This document shows positions 49,001 to 60,993 of a stretch of 64,000 nucleotides of DNA, piece by piece (the first letter of the stretch is position 1; each line of letters starts with the position of its first letter). The notes beneath the pieces were generated by a model. It saw only the letters and a list, made by a program, of their open reading frames with translations, made no database searches and was not told where the DNA came from. The stretch comes from Chrysoperla carnea. Lineage: Eukaryota; Arthropoda; Insecta; Neuroptera; Chrysopidae. The translations under genes and the position numbers were made by a program. The stretch is from assembly GCF_905475395.1 (NCBI RefSeq), contig NC_058342.1, forward strand, positions 38,466,140 to 38,530,139, read 5' to 3'.

Positions 49001-52000
49001 TTCATTGTTTTCATATTTTAATATTCTAATTAAAATATTTGAAATTGATCAGAAAAATCGCTCTTTGCTCTTTGTATGCAACTTTGACCGATTCTTGTCA
49101 AAATTAATTGTCATGTACCGAATTTTATCCGAACTTTGTGAAAAGAAGTAATTTAGTTAATTTAGTACATAGTATCAGTATCAAGTATGTAAATTTTATC
49201 ATCGAAGCACTCAGATGGAGTGCGATGGATTTCTCGCATCGACTTTAAACTGCTTCTTAGCGGAATGCTAAAAAATGAAAAGCTCGAGAATCAATTATAA
49301 AAATAGATACATTTATCTATGTATCGACCTCTCGACCTCCTTAACTTTGTAACTAACATATTTAATAAATACTACGTTGGGTCCCAAAAGTTAAAATTGC
49401 TTATCTGATCCAAAATGTAAGAAGTGAATTGGATCTTTGGATCGATATTTTTGTGGTTTTTAAAATTGTTTTTTTTTTATTTTTTTTTATTTTTGCAGTT
49501 TGCAGGAGTGTTGACATACGAAGTACAACAGCAAATTTTAAGAAATTAGAAGGATGTCGAGTGGTTGAAGGCAACGTGCATATTTTACTACTGGACCATT
49601 ATACGCCAAAGGATTTTTTAAATGTTACATTTCCAGAATTAACTGAAATAACTGGCTTCTTACTCTTATACCGTGTTGAAGGTTTGGAAACATTGGGTAA
49701 AATGTTTCCAAACTTAACTGTAATACGGGGCCGAGAACTGCTTTACAACCATGCCTTCATTATTTTTGAATTAAGTTCAATACAGGTACAATAACAATAC
49801 AGTGTGTTACAATGTTTTAGTAAACCCACATATAATTTTATTCTCAAATTCTAGGAAATTGGACTTTATTCGCTGACAAATATTGAAAGGGGCGCCGTTT
49901 ATATTTCCAAAAATCCAAACTTATGTTTTTCATCAACGATCGATTGGGGTTTAATCGTTAAACAAGGATCTGCAAATAATGTTATAACTGTAAGTATATC
50001 TGATTTATAGTTCGTCATCATCAAAATCAGAAAACCAGAATTTCATTTTCGCATGCTTACAAATTTTTCAAAATATTGTCTTACTAAACAAATTCCAAAC
50101 ATTTTTCGTTTTTCGTCTTTGTTAAAACAACAACAATAACACTGTTACTACATTCTTTATTACACATTACACATTATACTGTAAAATAAATTAAAATGGA
50201 AGAATTGTTATCTCATACATACAAACGTTTGCGAAAATGATATTGTTTTTTGGACTAACGACCTACGATCTACTATTGAATTATTGATTTGAATTTTTAG
50301 TTTAACAAAATCGAAAATGAATGTGGACTATGCCGAGGCGATGAAAAAAATGGTTACGATGTTGAAAAAGATTCTCATGTAAAAACATGTCCTGTAGCTT
50401 TCCATCATGAATACAGTGGGAAATACAGTCCGCAACCAGGCCGACATTTGTGTTGGAATCGAGATAACTGTCAAAAAGTATGTCCGAAAGAGTGCGGCAA
50501 CAACACATGCAATAGCAAAGGACAGTGCTGTAAGAATGATCAATGTTTGGGCGATTGTTATGGTGCAAATTTGGATCGTTGTAAAGTATGCAAAAATTTA
50601 AGCATTTGGAAGGATGGCGAAAGTTTATGTATGCAAAAATGTCCGGTTACTCATAATTATGTGGTAAGTAAACTTAAACGTTACATACACATACTTTTAG
50701 GTTAAAACTAAAGCTACAGTCATACTATGTAAGTAAAGTACTGCTCCTTACGTTCAATTATGTTACATTACGTTACGTTACGTATAGTGTGTTCAATTAA
50801 AATAGCCTTAGATAGCTGACTTGACTTGGGTTCTGCTGACTTTTGATTTGTTTTAGTACTTAAATCGACGATGTGTTAGTGCTGATCAATGTCGTAACAT
50901 CACTAAACCAAAAGGTGACTTAGTTCGACGCAATAAACCGCATAAACCGTTCAATGGTTCATGTCTGTTAGATTGTCCACTTGGTTATGAAGAAGACGAA
51001 ATCAATGGCCAGTTATCTTGTAAAAAATGTGAAGGTATACGATACGATACGATAAAATGTGACGCTACGCCTTCATGATATTTATGATGTTTACGTTTGA
51101 TCTTTGATTTGCAGGGAAGTGCGTAAAACGTTGTGGTGGCGCTAGTGTGAACAGTATTCATACTGCACAAAGTTTAAAAGATTGCACCATAATAAACGGA
51201 TCGTTAGATATCCAGCTACGAGATGGCAGTGAGTCTTTCCTAAAGTCATATACGACTCATCTTTAATTTTGGCTTCTTTCATTTTATTTTTACAGATATT
51301 GTACACGAGTTAAATGAGAATTTGGGCCAAATTACGGAAATCACTGGATATTTGAAAGTCACACGATCGTATCCGTTAATGTCACTTGGATTCTTGAAAA
51401 ATTTACGGATCATTCGTGGTTATCATGTTGATGCACAGAACGGGTATGTATTTCATTCCTTGCATTCAGCACGAAATTTATTTGATGTGTCCTCGAAAAC
51501 TCGAAAAACCTTTAATTATTTTACAAGACCACACACGACCTTTCTGGTTCACTCTGGTTCTTTGTGAACAATCATCTTAGAATTTAATTTCTATTTATTC
51601 GTTGCGTGCTGCGTGCTTTGCTGTCTATTAACTGAAGTTCTTCAAATATTTTAAATTGATGGCGGCATTTTTTTTTTTTTTTTAATAGATATTCGTTGAT
51701 TGTAAAAGATAACCAAAATTTACAAGAGCTCTGGGATTTTTCGAACCACACCAATCACAAATTACAAATTTTAAACGGTCGCGTACAATTTCATCACAAT
51801 CCAAAGTTATGTATCGACAAAATCGATGCGTTGGTGGCGATGATTGGCTTAAAAAATGTACGTGAAGATGAAATACAACGCAAAACAAACGGTGATAAAA
51901 TTGCATGCAACTTAGTCGAATTACCCGTGAATTGTACCCTAAACATGTACGGCGCCACTTTAGAATGGCGTCCCTTTAAAATGACCATGAACGATGAACG

Positions 52001-55000
52001 TCATCTGTTGGGCTACGTAGTCTTTTGGATGAAGACTGATCGTAAGAACATATCTATTTACGAGTCCCGTGATGCTTGTGGAGGGGATGGATGGAATGTG
52101 GACGATGTATTGAAACCGACGGGCGATGATTTTATTTACCATCCGCTTACCAAATTAGAATCGTATACGAATTATGCGGTTTATGTGGAAACCTATACAA
52201 TTGCATCCGAACCATTTGGTGCTCAAAGTAAAATTCTTTATTTTCGAACACTTCCTGGAGGTAAGTCCACTTTTCTGTTCTTTTTTTTGTTTTTTTTTTT
52301 TTGTTTGTTTTGATATATTTGGTTAATGGACAAAATCGTCCATGCAAAGTTTTTATAGATTTCTTTTAAATAGAAATCACAATCGTTCTGGGACTCTGGA
52401 AGCTAAAGGCCATGTATCAGTCAATAAAATTTCTGATAATTTTAAATATATGGGATGGGAGGAATGAGGTAAATGCAGTACGAAGTAGCTGGAGCTAACA
52501 TACCCTCCCAAATAGTGCTTCACTTGGATACCACGTCCTTAGATACCGTGTCCCCTTGTAGCGAAACATTGGTCCTTAATCCAAGCGTTTTGTGTTTTTT
52601 TGATGCAAATAAAAAATGTTTTGATAGAAATCGAATAAAAAAAAAACAACTAAAATTTGAATATAATTTCAGTTCCTACATCAGTTACGAATTTGAGTGC
52701 GGTATCAAATGATAGCAGTTATCTTCTTATATCCTGGAATCCTCCTTTGAAACCAAACGGCGAAATCACACATTACAAAATAAAATTAGAAGTCGAGAAA
52801 CCGACATCACCCGATCAACGAAACTATTGTGAAGATGGTCCAAAAGAAACGACAAACGTTGGAATCGACGAACCACCTGACCGAACATCAGAAAATGGGG
52901 AAGATGATAGTGAAAAAAACGCAACGAACAAGAAAACCAAATCCGAGTTAAAAGATAAGGAACCAGAAGCGGAAGCGGCTGCATCGTTTGAAGATGCCCT
53001 CCAAAATTGGGTTTTTGTGAAACGACCAGAATATGCGGCCGATAAACTGCATGAGCGTAACAAGCGAGAAATCACTAATGGGATTCTCAATTATGCGAAT
53101 AGTTCAAGAGTAGAGGGGGGACATAGCAGTGGTGATAAAAACAATAAATCGGAGGAGAATGGTACGATTTTTTATGAGACATCGAAAACAATGTTAGTGA
53201 TCTCGAATTTAAAGCATTATCGTGAGTACACGGTGAAAGTGAAAGCGTGTCGTCAGTTGTACGGTGCGAATGATAACGAGTCGCGCGCATGCAGCGTAGA
53301 AGCGTTTAAAACACAACGAACTCTTGCTAAACCTGGTGCTGACAATGTGACCAATATTCAATTAGAGATTCGGACTACAAATAAAAGTTTGGGTGTTGTG
53401 AAATTGACATGGAACGAACCATCTGACCCGAACGGAGTTATACAAACATATCAAATCGAATACAAGCAACTTGATATTGAAAATGTGAGTACCTATCTTT
53501 ATTACATTTTTATTTTTATTTTATTCCAATCCAATCCAATATTAATTCATTCCAAATAAAGCCAATAGCGTCCTTACCAATCGCTTGTAATGACCTGAAC
53601 TGAACATCTAAACTGCATCCAACTACATCCAAATCAAAATACTCTCTACTATCTCTATAAATATATAAAAACAAGGAGTCCCATTGAATCATTTGAACCT
53701 CACCGCCGCCCCCCCCCCTCCCCAGCCTTTAATACCGATCACGTAGCTACCTATGTACGATATAATAAGCTGCCAATTAGAATCGTATCTGTTGCTGCTA
53801 GTATCGCAGCTAGTATAACAGCTAGCAACTAACTAGTGAGTGCGTGAGTGACTTGAATAAAATATAAATAAAACGTAAATATATAAATTAGATGTATGAT
53901 ATGGATGGGATGGCCTGGTTTTTCCTTCATTCTTAGTAAATCAATTACATTGTAATTGATTTTGAGTGGAGTGGAGGTGTATATATATATATATATATAT
54001 ATGGAGGTGGTGTGATAATAATTGCTTGTGTTGTGTTTTTTAGGCTAAACCAACAGTGGTATGCATAACACGTAAAAAGTTTCGTGATCAAATGAATTCG
54101 TATCCAATCAAAGATTTAAGTCCTGGCAACTATAGTTTGCGATTGCGTGCAACCTCTTTGGGTGGAGAGGGTAGTTATAGTGCATACAAATATTTTTATA
54201 TACCTCCAGCTTCCAGTTCGTCAACGTTTCAAGTCGCTTTGGGAGTTGTTATCAGTATCGTTATTGTAAGTTATGTTATTTATTACCAACTGAACTGAAC
54301 TGAACTGAACTGAACTGAACTGAACTCATTCATTGTTACACCTTCAATTTTATTGGTCCTGTTCACCCCCCTACCACAAGTTCTGTTTGTAAGTAACTGG
54401 TTTGAATCCAAAACTATAAAAGAAATTGTTTATTGTTTACATAATTATGTTTATGATAAAGCTGTAAAATGTAACGAGTAGCTTAATGATTGCTAGTACA
54501 CCAAAGAGGTGGTGTTTGGAGGACACCTGAGACAATAATATTGAAACGTTCAATGATTTTAATTTTAATTTTAATTGAAGCAGTCAAGAGCAGTTTAAGT
54601 TTAAATTGAATTTTACTTTTTAGGTAATATTAACATTAGCTGCGTTATTTTTATACTTTCGACGATATTATTTATCAAATGTACCAAATATGAAATTAAT
54701 CGCATCCGTGAATCCCGAATACGTGAGTACTGCATATGTACCGGACGATTGGGAAGTACCACGTAAAAAAATAGAATTATTAAGAGAATTGGGTCAAGGT
54801 AGTTTTGGTATGGTTTATGAAGGGGTCGCACATGATGTAGTGAAGGGGGTCTCTCAGATGCGTTGTGCGATTAAAACAGTTAACGAACATGCAACTGATC
54901 GTGAACGAATTGAATTCCTAAATGAGGCGTCGGTTATGAAAGCATTCGATACTGCGCATGTTGTACGCTTATTGGGTGTTGTCTCCCAAGGACAACCGAC

Positions 55001-56248
55001 TTTAGTCATTATGGAACTCATGTCGAATGGTGATTTGAAGTCATATTTGAGATCCCATCGACCTGAAGAGCAGGACGCTAATGGTGGCAATCCACGACGT
55101 GAAAATCCGCCATCTTTGAAGCGTGTCCTACAAATGGCGATTGAAATCGCTGATGGTATGGCGTATCTAACAGCGAAAAAATTTGTTCATAGAGATTTAG
55201 CTGCCAGAAATTGCATGGTAAGCATTATGGATTATGGATTACTTGAATTAAACTGGGATTGGTTGATTGATAGAATTTTTTTTTGTTCTGTTTAGGTTGC
55301 TGATAATTTAACTGTTAAAATTGGGGATTTTGGAATGACCCGTGATATTTACGAAACAGATTATTATCGTAAGGGATCTAAAGGTCTGCTACCGGTACGA
55401 TGGATGGCACCAGAAAGTCTTAAAGATGGTGTCTTTCAAAGTAGTAGTGACGTGTGGAGTTATGGTGTTGTACTTTGGGAAATGGCCACATTGGCATCTC
55501 AACCATACCAAGGCTTATCCAATGAACAGGTATGATTTTTAATTTTAATTACATTTATCAAAGACCTTTTTACTACGAATTACTACTGCTTTTGGTTGCA
55601 GGTCCTTCGATATGTAATCGATGGCGGTGTCATGGAAAGACCTGAAAATTGTCCAGATAAATTATACGAGTTGATGAGACTGTGTTGGCAACATAAATCG
55701 TCAGCACGACCCACATTCTTAGAATTAGCAAGTATTTTATTGGCTGATGCATCTAATGAATTTAGAGAGGTTAGTTTAATAACAAATCAATAATAATTAG
55801 TGATCAATAATGTTTGATGACTGATGACTGATTATTGATTATTGGTTTTGTATGTTATTTTATTTTATAGGTAGCATTTTATTTTACAAAGGCTGGCCAA
55901 GAAGCGTTGGCCGCACAAACCTTACAAATTCAAGATGAGGCTGAAGCAACAACTCCATTACGTCCTGTAAATACTGCCGATGAAGATGAATTCTCATTGG
56001 ACAGTTGTTCAGATCGTGAGGACGGAGATGTTGAGGACGGTTCCGTGGATATGCATGAACATGAAGGCCGTGTCAGTTTTCCCGGATCGAGTTTTTTAAC
56101 AGCGGCGTATCATGACAAGTCTGAACCAAACAGTGTGGTGAACGGTTTTATATCAATACAAGAACCCCCTATGCAACAGCAACAAGCCCCTCATGCAACC
56201 AACACACCCACACCCACATCTAATTTAAACACCACCACTCAATGTTAG
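46082..56248 (+). CDS. InR: Insulin-like receptor tyrosine kinase precursor
   Basis: Fourteen exons: 46082-46220, 49499-49785, 49855-49989, 50301-50663, 50857-51034, 51115-51228, 51296-51443, 51689-52260, 52673-53484, 54044-54265, 54624-55217, 55296-55529, 55602-55769, 55871-56248; every junction is GT-AG and in frame, giving 1447 residues. In order: signal peptide (hydrophobic [14 protein letters not shown]), L1, furin-like Cys-rich region, L2, fibronectin III domains, alpha/beta processing site RNKR (~777), membrane helix (~978-1002), juxtamembrane NPEY (~1021), and tyrosine kinase with GQGSFG, the AIK lysine, [11 protein letters not shown] and activation-loop YETDYY (~1206). The receptor binds insulin-like peptides and signals through IRS/PI3K, controlling growth, metabolism and reproduction. 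The alpha-CT segment reads [11 protein letters not shown]. The tail after the kinase is short and lacks YxxM. An AATAAA lies near 56696. Insects often have InR1 and InR2; which paralogue this is cannot be decided here. Confidence 0.97.
48125..48305 (+). repeat. Dispersed repeat, copy in insulin receptor intron 1
   Basis: Matches 2280-2510 in order: GTAAATGAG.AA.AT.GGT.AATTGGAT, CAAAAAATGTTCTTTATAAA, AACAACTTT.GTTT.AAACATTTTTTCG and the CACTGTTTA-like block. Mismatches are scattered, so it is an old copy. Confidence 0.65.
48871..48894 (+). repeat. (GT)12 microsatellite
   Basis: Twelve GT dinucleotides in insulin receptor intron 1. Confidence 0.9.
53982..54002 (+). repeat. (TA)n microsatellite in insulin receptor intron 9
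   Basis: About ten TA repeats some 40 bases before the exon 10 acceptor at 54043. Confidence 0.85.
54289..54326 (+). repeat. (CTGAA)n pentanucleotide array in insulin receptor intron 10
   Basis: Seven tandem ACTGA/CTGAA units lie about 25 bases after the exon 10 donor site. Length variation could influence intron size close to the splice site. Confidence 0.85.
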
Positions 56249-59200
56249 TTACTAATCAAGATTACAACATAAAAACACCCATCTGAACGAACCCCCAGTA
56301 TTCATGTGCCCTTCTTAACAGATCTTCCTCTGATCCTTCTATTCACCATTATTAATCACATACTGGTCCTCCATGACAACCCTGAACCCTGAGCCCTGAA
56401 CCCACCCCAATCACATATAAGGGCTACGTATAGAAATTGGTTGTAATTTGAAAATATTTTTCATTGTGCCTGCAATTCTGCAACTAAATATAATTTTGGC
56501 GTCAAAATTATATTTATCAAAAAAAATTTCGAATTTTTTATTTTATTTATTTTATCTATTTATTTTCTAATTTTTATTTTTTTGAAAAATTAAAACAGAG
56601 AAACAAATTAAAAAAAAAAAACACACAAACAAAAGTTCTCGCACTTGTGTTGCATGTACGTATGAAATGCGCATGAACATAAACGGAACGGAGGAAATAA
56701 ACGGAACGATTGAACACTACTTGTGTGATTGAAGACGAAAATTCACAAATAGTGCCCATATGTACAAATTGTTACACCTCACAATATAATATTTGAGCTG
56801 AAATTGTAAGGTGGTGTAACTTTTTGAAGTCTTTTTATAGGACAAGTACGAGAACTAAATCAAGTAAATAACAATTTCCATCCAATAATATCCCGCCATG
56901 TTTATCATCACGCCATCACGTTTTTTAATTTTAATATCAAACAATATTTGATTTTCAATCTATTTAAAAAAGTTGTTTTTCTTTTATATTCATGTGAATC
57001 GACACAGACGCTAAAATCAATACAATTTAAATATAAATATATATATATGTATGTGTGTGTGTATGTGTGTGTGTGTGTGTAAGTGTAAGTGTAAGTGTGC
57101 ATGTAACAAGAAACCTTGAAACAAGACTAAGCGTAAGCGACGCCACGATACAAGATAGAAGTACAAGTACGTCGTTCCAAATCATTATTTTAAGCTTTTG
57201 AGTAACTTTAATAATTTTTTCTCTCAATTGACTCCGTTTCAATATAGGATACAAGGATACAGGGTGCAGTACGGTTTATAACAACGTATAATATTCGTGC
57301 GATTATATCAGGTTTAGGTTTAAGATCTAAGTACCATGAATTTCATTTTTATTTCAACAATACAAAAATAACCAATATTTAGCGCTCGTAAATTAAAATG
57401 TTGCCATAAATCCGCCCCTTGTATTTAAACCAATCGCTTTTCATATATATATATTTTTTTTTTTTTTGAATTAATGATTTAGATTTTTTTTATCACAATT
57501 TTTCCTTTATTAGTTTGAAATTTGCGATTAAAACATTAACAAAACAAAAACCAGATCGAATTTAAGTCTTTTCTAAACCCAAAAAACCGTAAAAGTTTGA
57601 AATTCTTTTGAAAATAATAATTTTAAGTTGGTTAAGTTACCGTTTGAAAATTAGAGAACAAATTCAAATCCGATCTGGCGATTCAGAATAAACTTTTTAC
57701 TTTGGATTTGAACAAAACTTTATTTTTTTTTAAGTTCGTGCGATTTTAAAATTTTGAAGAAAAAAATTGTGGTATCTTCATTAAAAAAAAAAAAAAAAAA
57801 ACGGAGTGAAAAATAATTATTTTCGAATAGTTTTCGAAATTGATTTACAAAAAAATCTATAAATAACAATAAATGAAAATTGAAAAACCTCGCATTAATT
57901 AAAAACAAAAAATTCACTTTTTTTTAAATAACAAAGAACCCTGCAACAATCATATTCAAAGACCTTTCGATCAAACTGTTTGGAAAAATGATCTTTGAGA
58001 CAATTTGATCGAAATGCGTTCTGCATTGAAATTGTGGAGTTTCCTTAAATAAAATTACACTGTTAATATTGTTCCTGTTTTAATCGTGTATAAAATAAGG
58101 GTCCTAGTTTAATGTTTTCGAACCTTAACAAAATAAAACAAACATTGTATTATAAATTTTGTAAACTTGTAACCTTAAGACCATCAGTAATCAAATCACA
58201 TTTTTTAGACTATGAAAATTTAAATGTAATTTTCAACGATAATTTACTATTCCCAAACCTTTTTATTTCTCCCAGTCCTACTGCCACTCCTCATTAAATT
58301 GGGTCATTGTAAGTGATTGACTGTTTGTTTGTTTGTTTGTTTGTTTGTTATAAATAAATAGATTATTTGTAAAGACAGACAAAAACAGAATAGATAATTC
58401 TAATGCTAGTCTGAGTCTAATTCTTATCTTTTATTTTAGATCAAACTCAAACAAACTGTCAATGACTTTAAGATACTGACGAATCTGACGAGTCTCTCCT
58501 TTGTCCAGGTATCTGTTCGTTTCCTAAAATCGGGAAATCGAAGTTTAATCATAAAAACACAATAAACAGTATTTTTCTTTTATAAAACAAATCAAATATC
58601 CCGCCATTTTTCATAATATTAAGTATTAATTTGTCAGTTTTACAACAATAAAAGAACATCATAGATGTTTATACTCTTCTTGGATCGCTACCAGTTGGTA
58701 AATACACCTTGGTACTTGTTTGATCGATGATTCCAGCCAAATAAACAAGCAAGTTTGACGCAACGTGTCAATTCAATTTTAAGCAACCTTAGAATATACA
58801 AATTAAGGCCATCAAATTTAGAATATGTATAAGGCTGAAGTAATTTTCTGATGAGTAAGTCATGACATGATGATATGACCTTGACTTAACTAAATAAATT
58901 GAACAGTATTAGCGATCTAGATTGATAGCGATATAAAACTCAATGATGTTTATTTATTTTGAAATAAAGCTTATTTCACACCATAGTTTTAATTATGTTA
59001 TGTATTTTAATGTGTAATCTCAATAACTTGGTTCGGTTCTTTGCAATACTGACAACTTAAAAAAAGAAATTTTTATCAATAATGAATTCTACTTAAAGAA
59101 AAAGAAGTTTTTTTTTATTTTTTGAATTCGTTTTCAAATACTGCCGAATAAAAAAATTTTTGGGGGAAGATTAAAATTAATTTGTAGCACCTTACAAAAG

Positions 59201-59310
59201 TCATTTGTGTATATTTTATTGTTTGTTTTTGAGGAAAGCTACACAAATTATTGTTGATTTTCCTCGAAACTGTTGGTAACACTGAATGAATCGGTGTTTT
59301 TTTTTTTCTA

Positions 59311-59341
59311 AATTCACGTCGATGTTTTATTGACGTGAATT
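59311..59341. repeat. 10-bp perfect inverted repeat
   Basis: AATTCACGTC (59311-59320) pairs with GACGTGAATT (59332-59341) across an 11-nt loop. Function unknown. Confidence 0.7.
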
Positions 59342-60962
59342 ATATTATTTCAAAAAGTAATATTTTTACAATAATTAAGTTTAATTAGATGAGAAAATTT
59401 GTACATATTAATTACTGAATATTAATTAAATAACAATGTATTAAATTAATAATTAAAAAAATATACAATCAAAATTGATTATAACGACGCGAGGTTAAAG
59501 ACTTACATCAGAATAACATTCTTGCGGTAGCGATATGTACATTTAGAAACGTAACTAGCAGCTAATTTAGTGACTAAAACACAAAAAATGGAAGCTTTTT
59601 TAAAAAACGAGCTCGAGTTAGGGTGCCGCGACTACATTTGAATGTGAATGTGAACGTGTCATTTGTGAGATATCATTTTGTTTATTTGCATTCAACATTT
59701 ATCTAACTAAGCTCGTCCTTCTCTCTTGTCTTTTGACGACCGAACTTTCATTTTTCCTTCGAAGATGATCGATTTTAGTTTTAAAATCACCAAATTAGCC
59801 TCTAGTTGTCGTTGTGGACAACTAATTCAGTCAGGATCTTTCCAGTACGTCGTTATAACCAATTTTGTCTGTAAAAATAAAAAAAAAACAAAAACAAACA
59901 AACAAACAAAAAAAAAAAAGAGAATAAGATTTAACATAAAATAAAAATGCTCAAGCCTCGTCCTCGTTGTCCTACATAATAATCGAGGCTAAAATTTTAG
60001 AAGAATATTCAATATTTCTTAGTTATACCATTTTTAATTTTGAATTATGATTTGAGTAGAGGCGTATGTATGATTTTTGGATGTGTTTTGATTTTTCTGC
60101 CATGAATGATTGATTAGTCATGATTTTTTTATAAATACGCCTCTGTATGTTTGTTTTAAGTACATATTGTTTGTTCCTATTTGATTTTATTTCGCGGCTA
60201 AATTTTATAACATTTACAAGAATTTTTGTTTTTTTAAAATCAACACAAAAATATTTTGACGAGACGTTGTGTGCGGTTGTGGTTGTTGTGCGTTTCAAAA
60301 GTTTCGCAAACGGTAATCCACGCAACCATTTTTATGATCGTATGAATGGTAGTCGTACCGTATCACATCGCATCCAATTTGAATGAAATATTTTTTTGTT
60401 TAAGTTATTACACTACCATTATTGTAATTAATCACAATCACAATGGATCATACAGATCAGGATTCATACAGACGCTCAACAATATGTTAAATAACTCTCA
60501 ATGTTCATTGTTGATTGATTGATTGTTGTAATGATTTAATGATCATGTTCGGTTGCTATAACTGACATGTCGACATTTAGTCTGTTTTTATTTTAATGTT
60601 TAAATTTGGTCGATTTAAAGACATAGTATGACATATTTTGAGCGTTATGAATTTTAATTATTTTCAAAATGATACGTTTACACATGCATGATGTGAACAG
60701 ACTTTTATTATAATCCAAACGTTTACCAAATATTATACAGTATTTTTTTTTTTTCGTTTTTAATTTTTATTTTTATTTGTTTTAAAATGTTTAAAACTTT
60801 TGAAACGTACTGTACTATGTTATGTTAGTATGGATAATTGACGAATTTTAAGATGGAGCGTGCGTCAATTTTAATAATTCCTTGCAGCTTTTTATTATTC
60901 TTTCACAATAAATGAATCTTTTTTTTTTTCTTTTTTTTTTGTTACCTGTAAAAATAAATATT

Positions 60963-60966
<4 letters not shown>

Positions 60967-60993
<27 letters not shown>
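60967..60993 (+). repeat. Homopolymer run of 27 A
   Basis: The longest uninterrupted A run in the window. It could mark the 3' end of a retroposed sequence, but the upstream DNA shows no recognisable element. Confidence 0.85.

Larger units (their letters stand above)
46221..49498. other. First intron of the insulin receptor gene
   Basis: A 3.3-kb intron between the signal-peptide exon and the L1 exon. It contains GTATCA tracts near 46420, a GAA tract near 46733-46755, an ACGT palindrome near 47567, a dispersed-repeat copy at 48125-48305 and a GT tract at 48871-48894. No coding sequence recognised; large first introns of receptor genes often carry enhancers, but nothing specific was seen. Confidence 0.65.

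Noticed and set aside
58112-58297. 61-codon plus-strand frame downstream of the insulin receptor
   Set aside because: Short, AT-driven composition, no recognisable domain and no supporting splice or start context.
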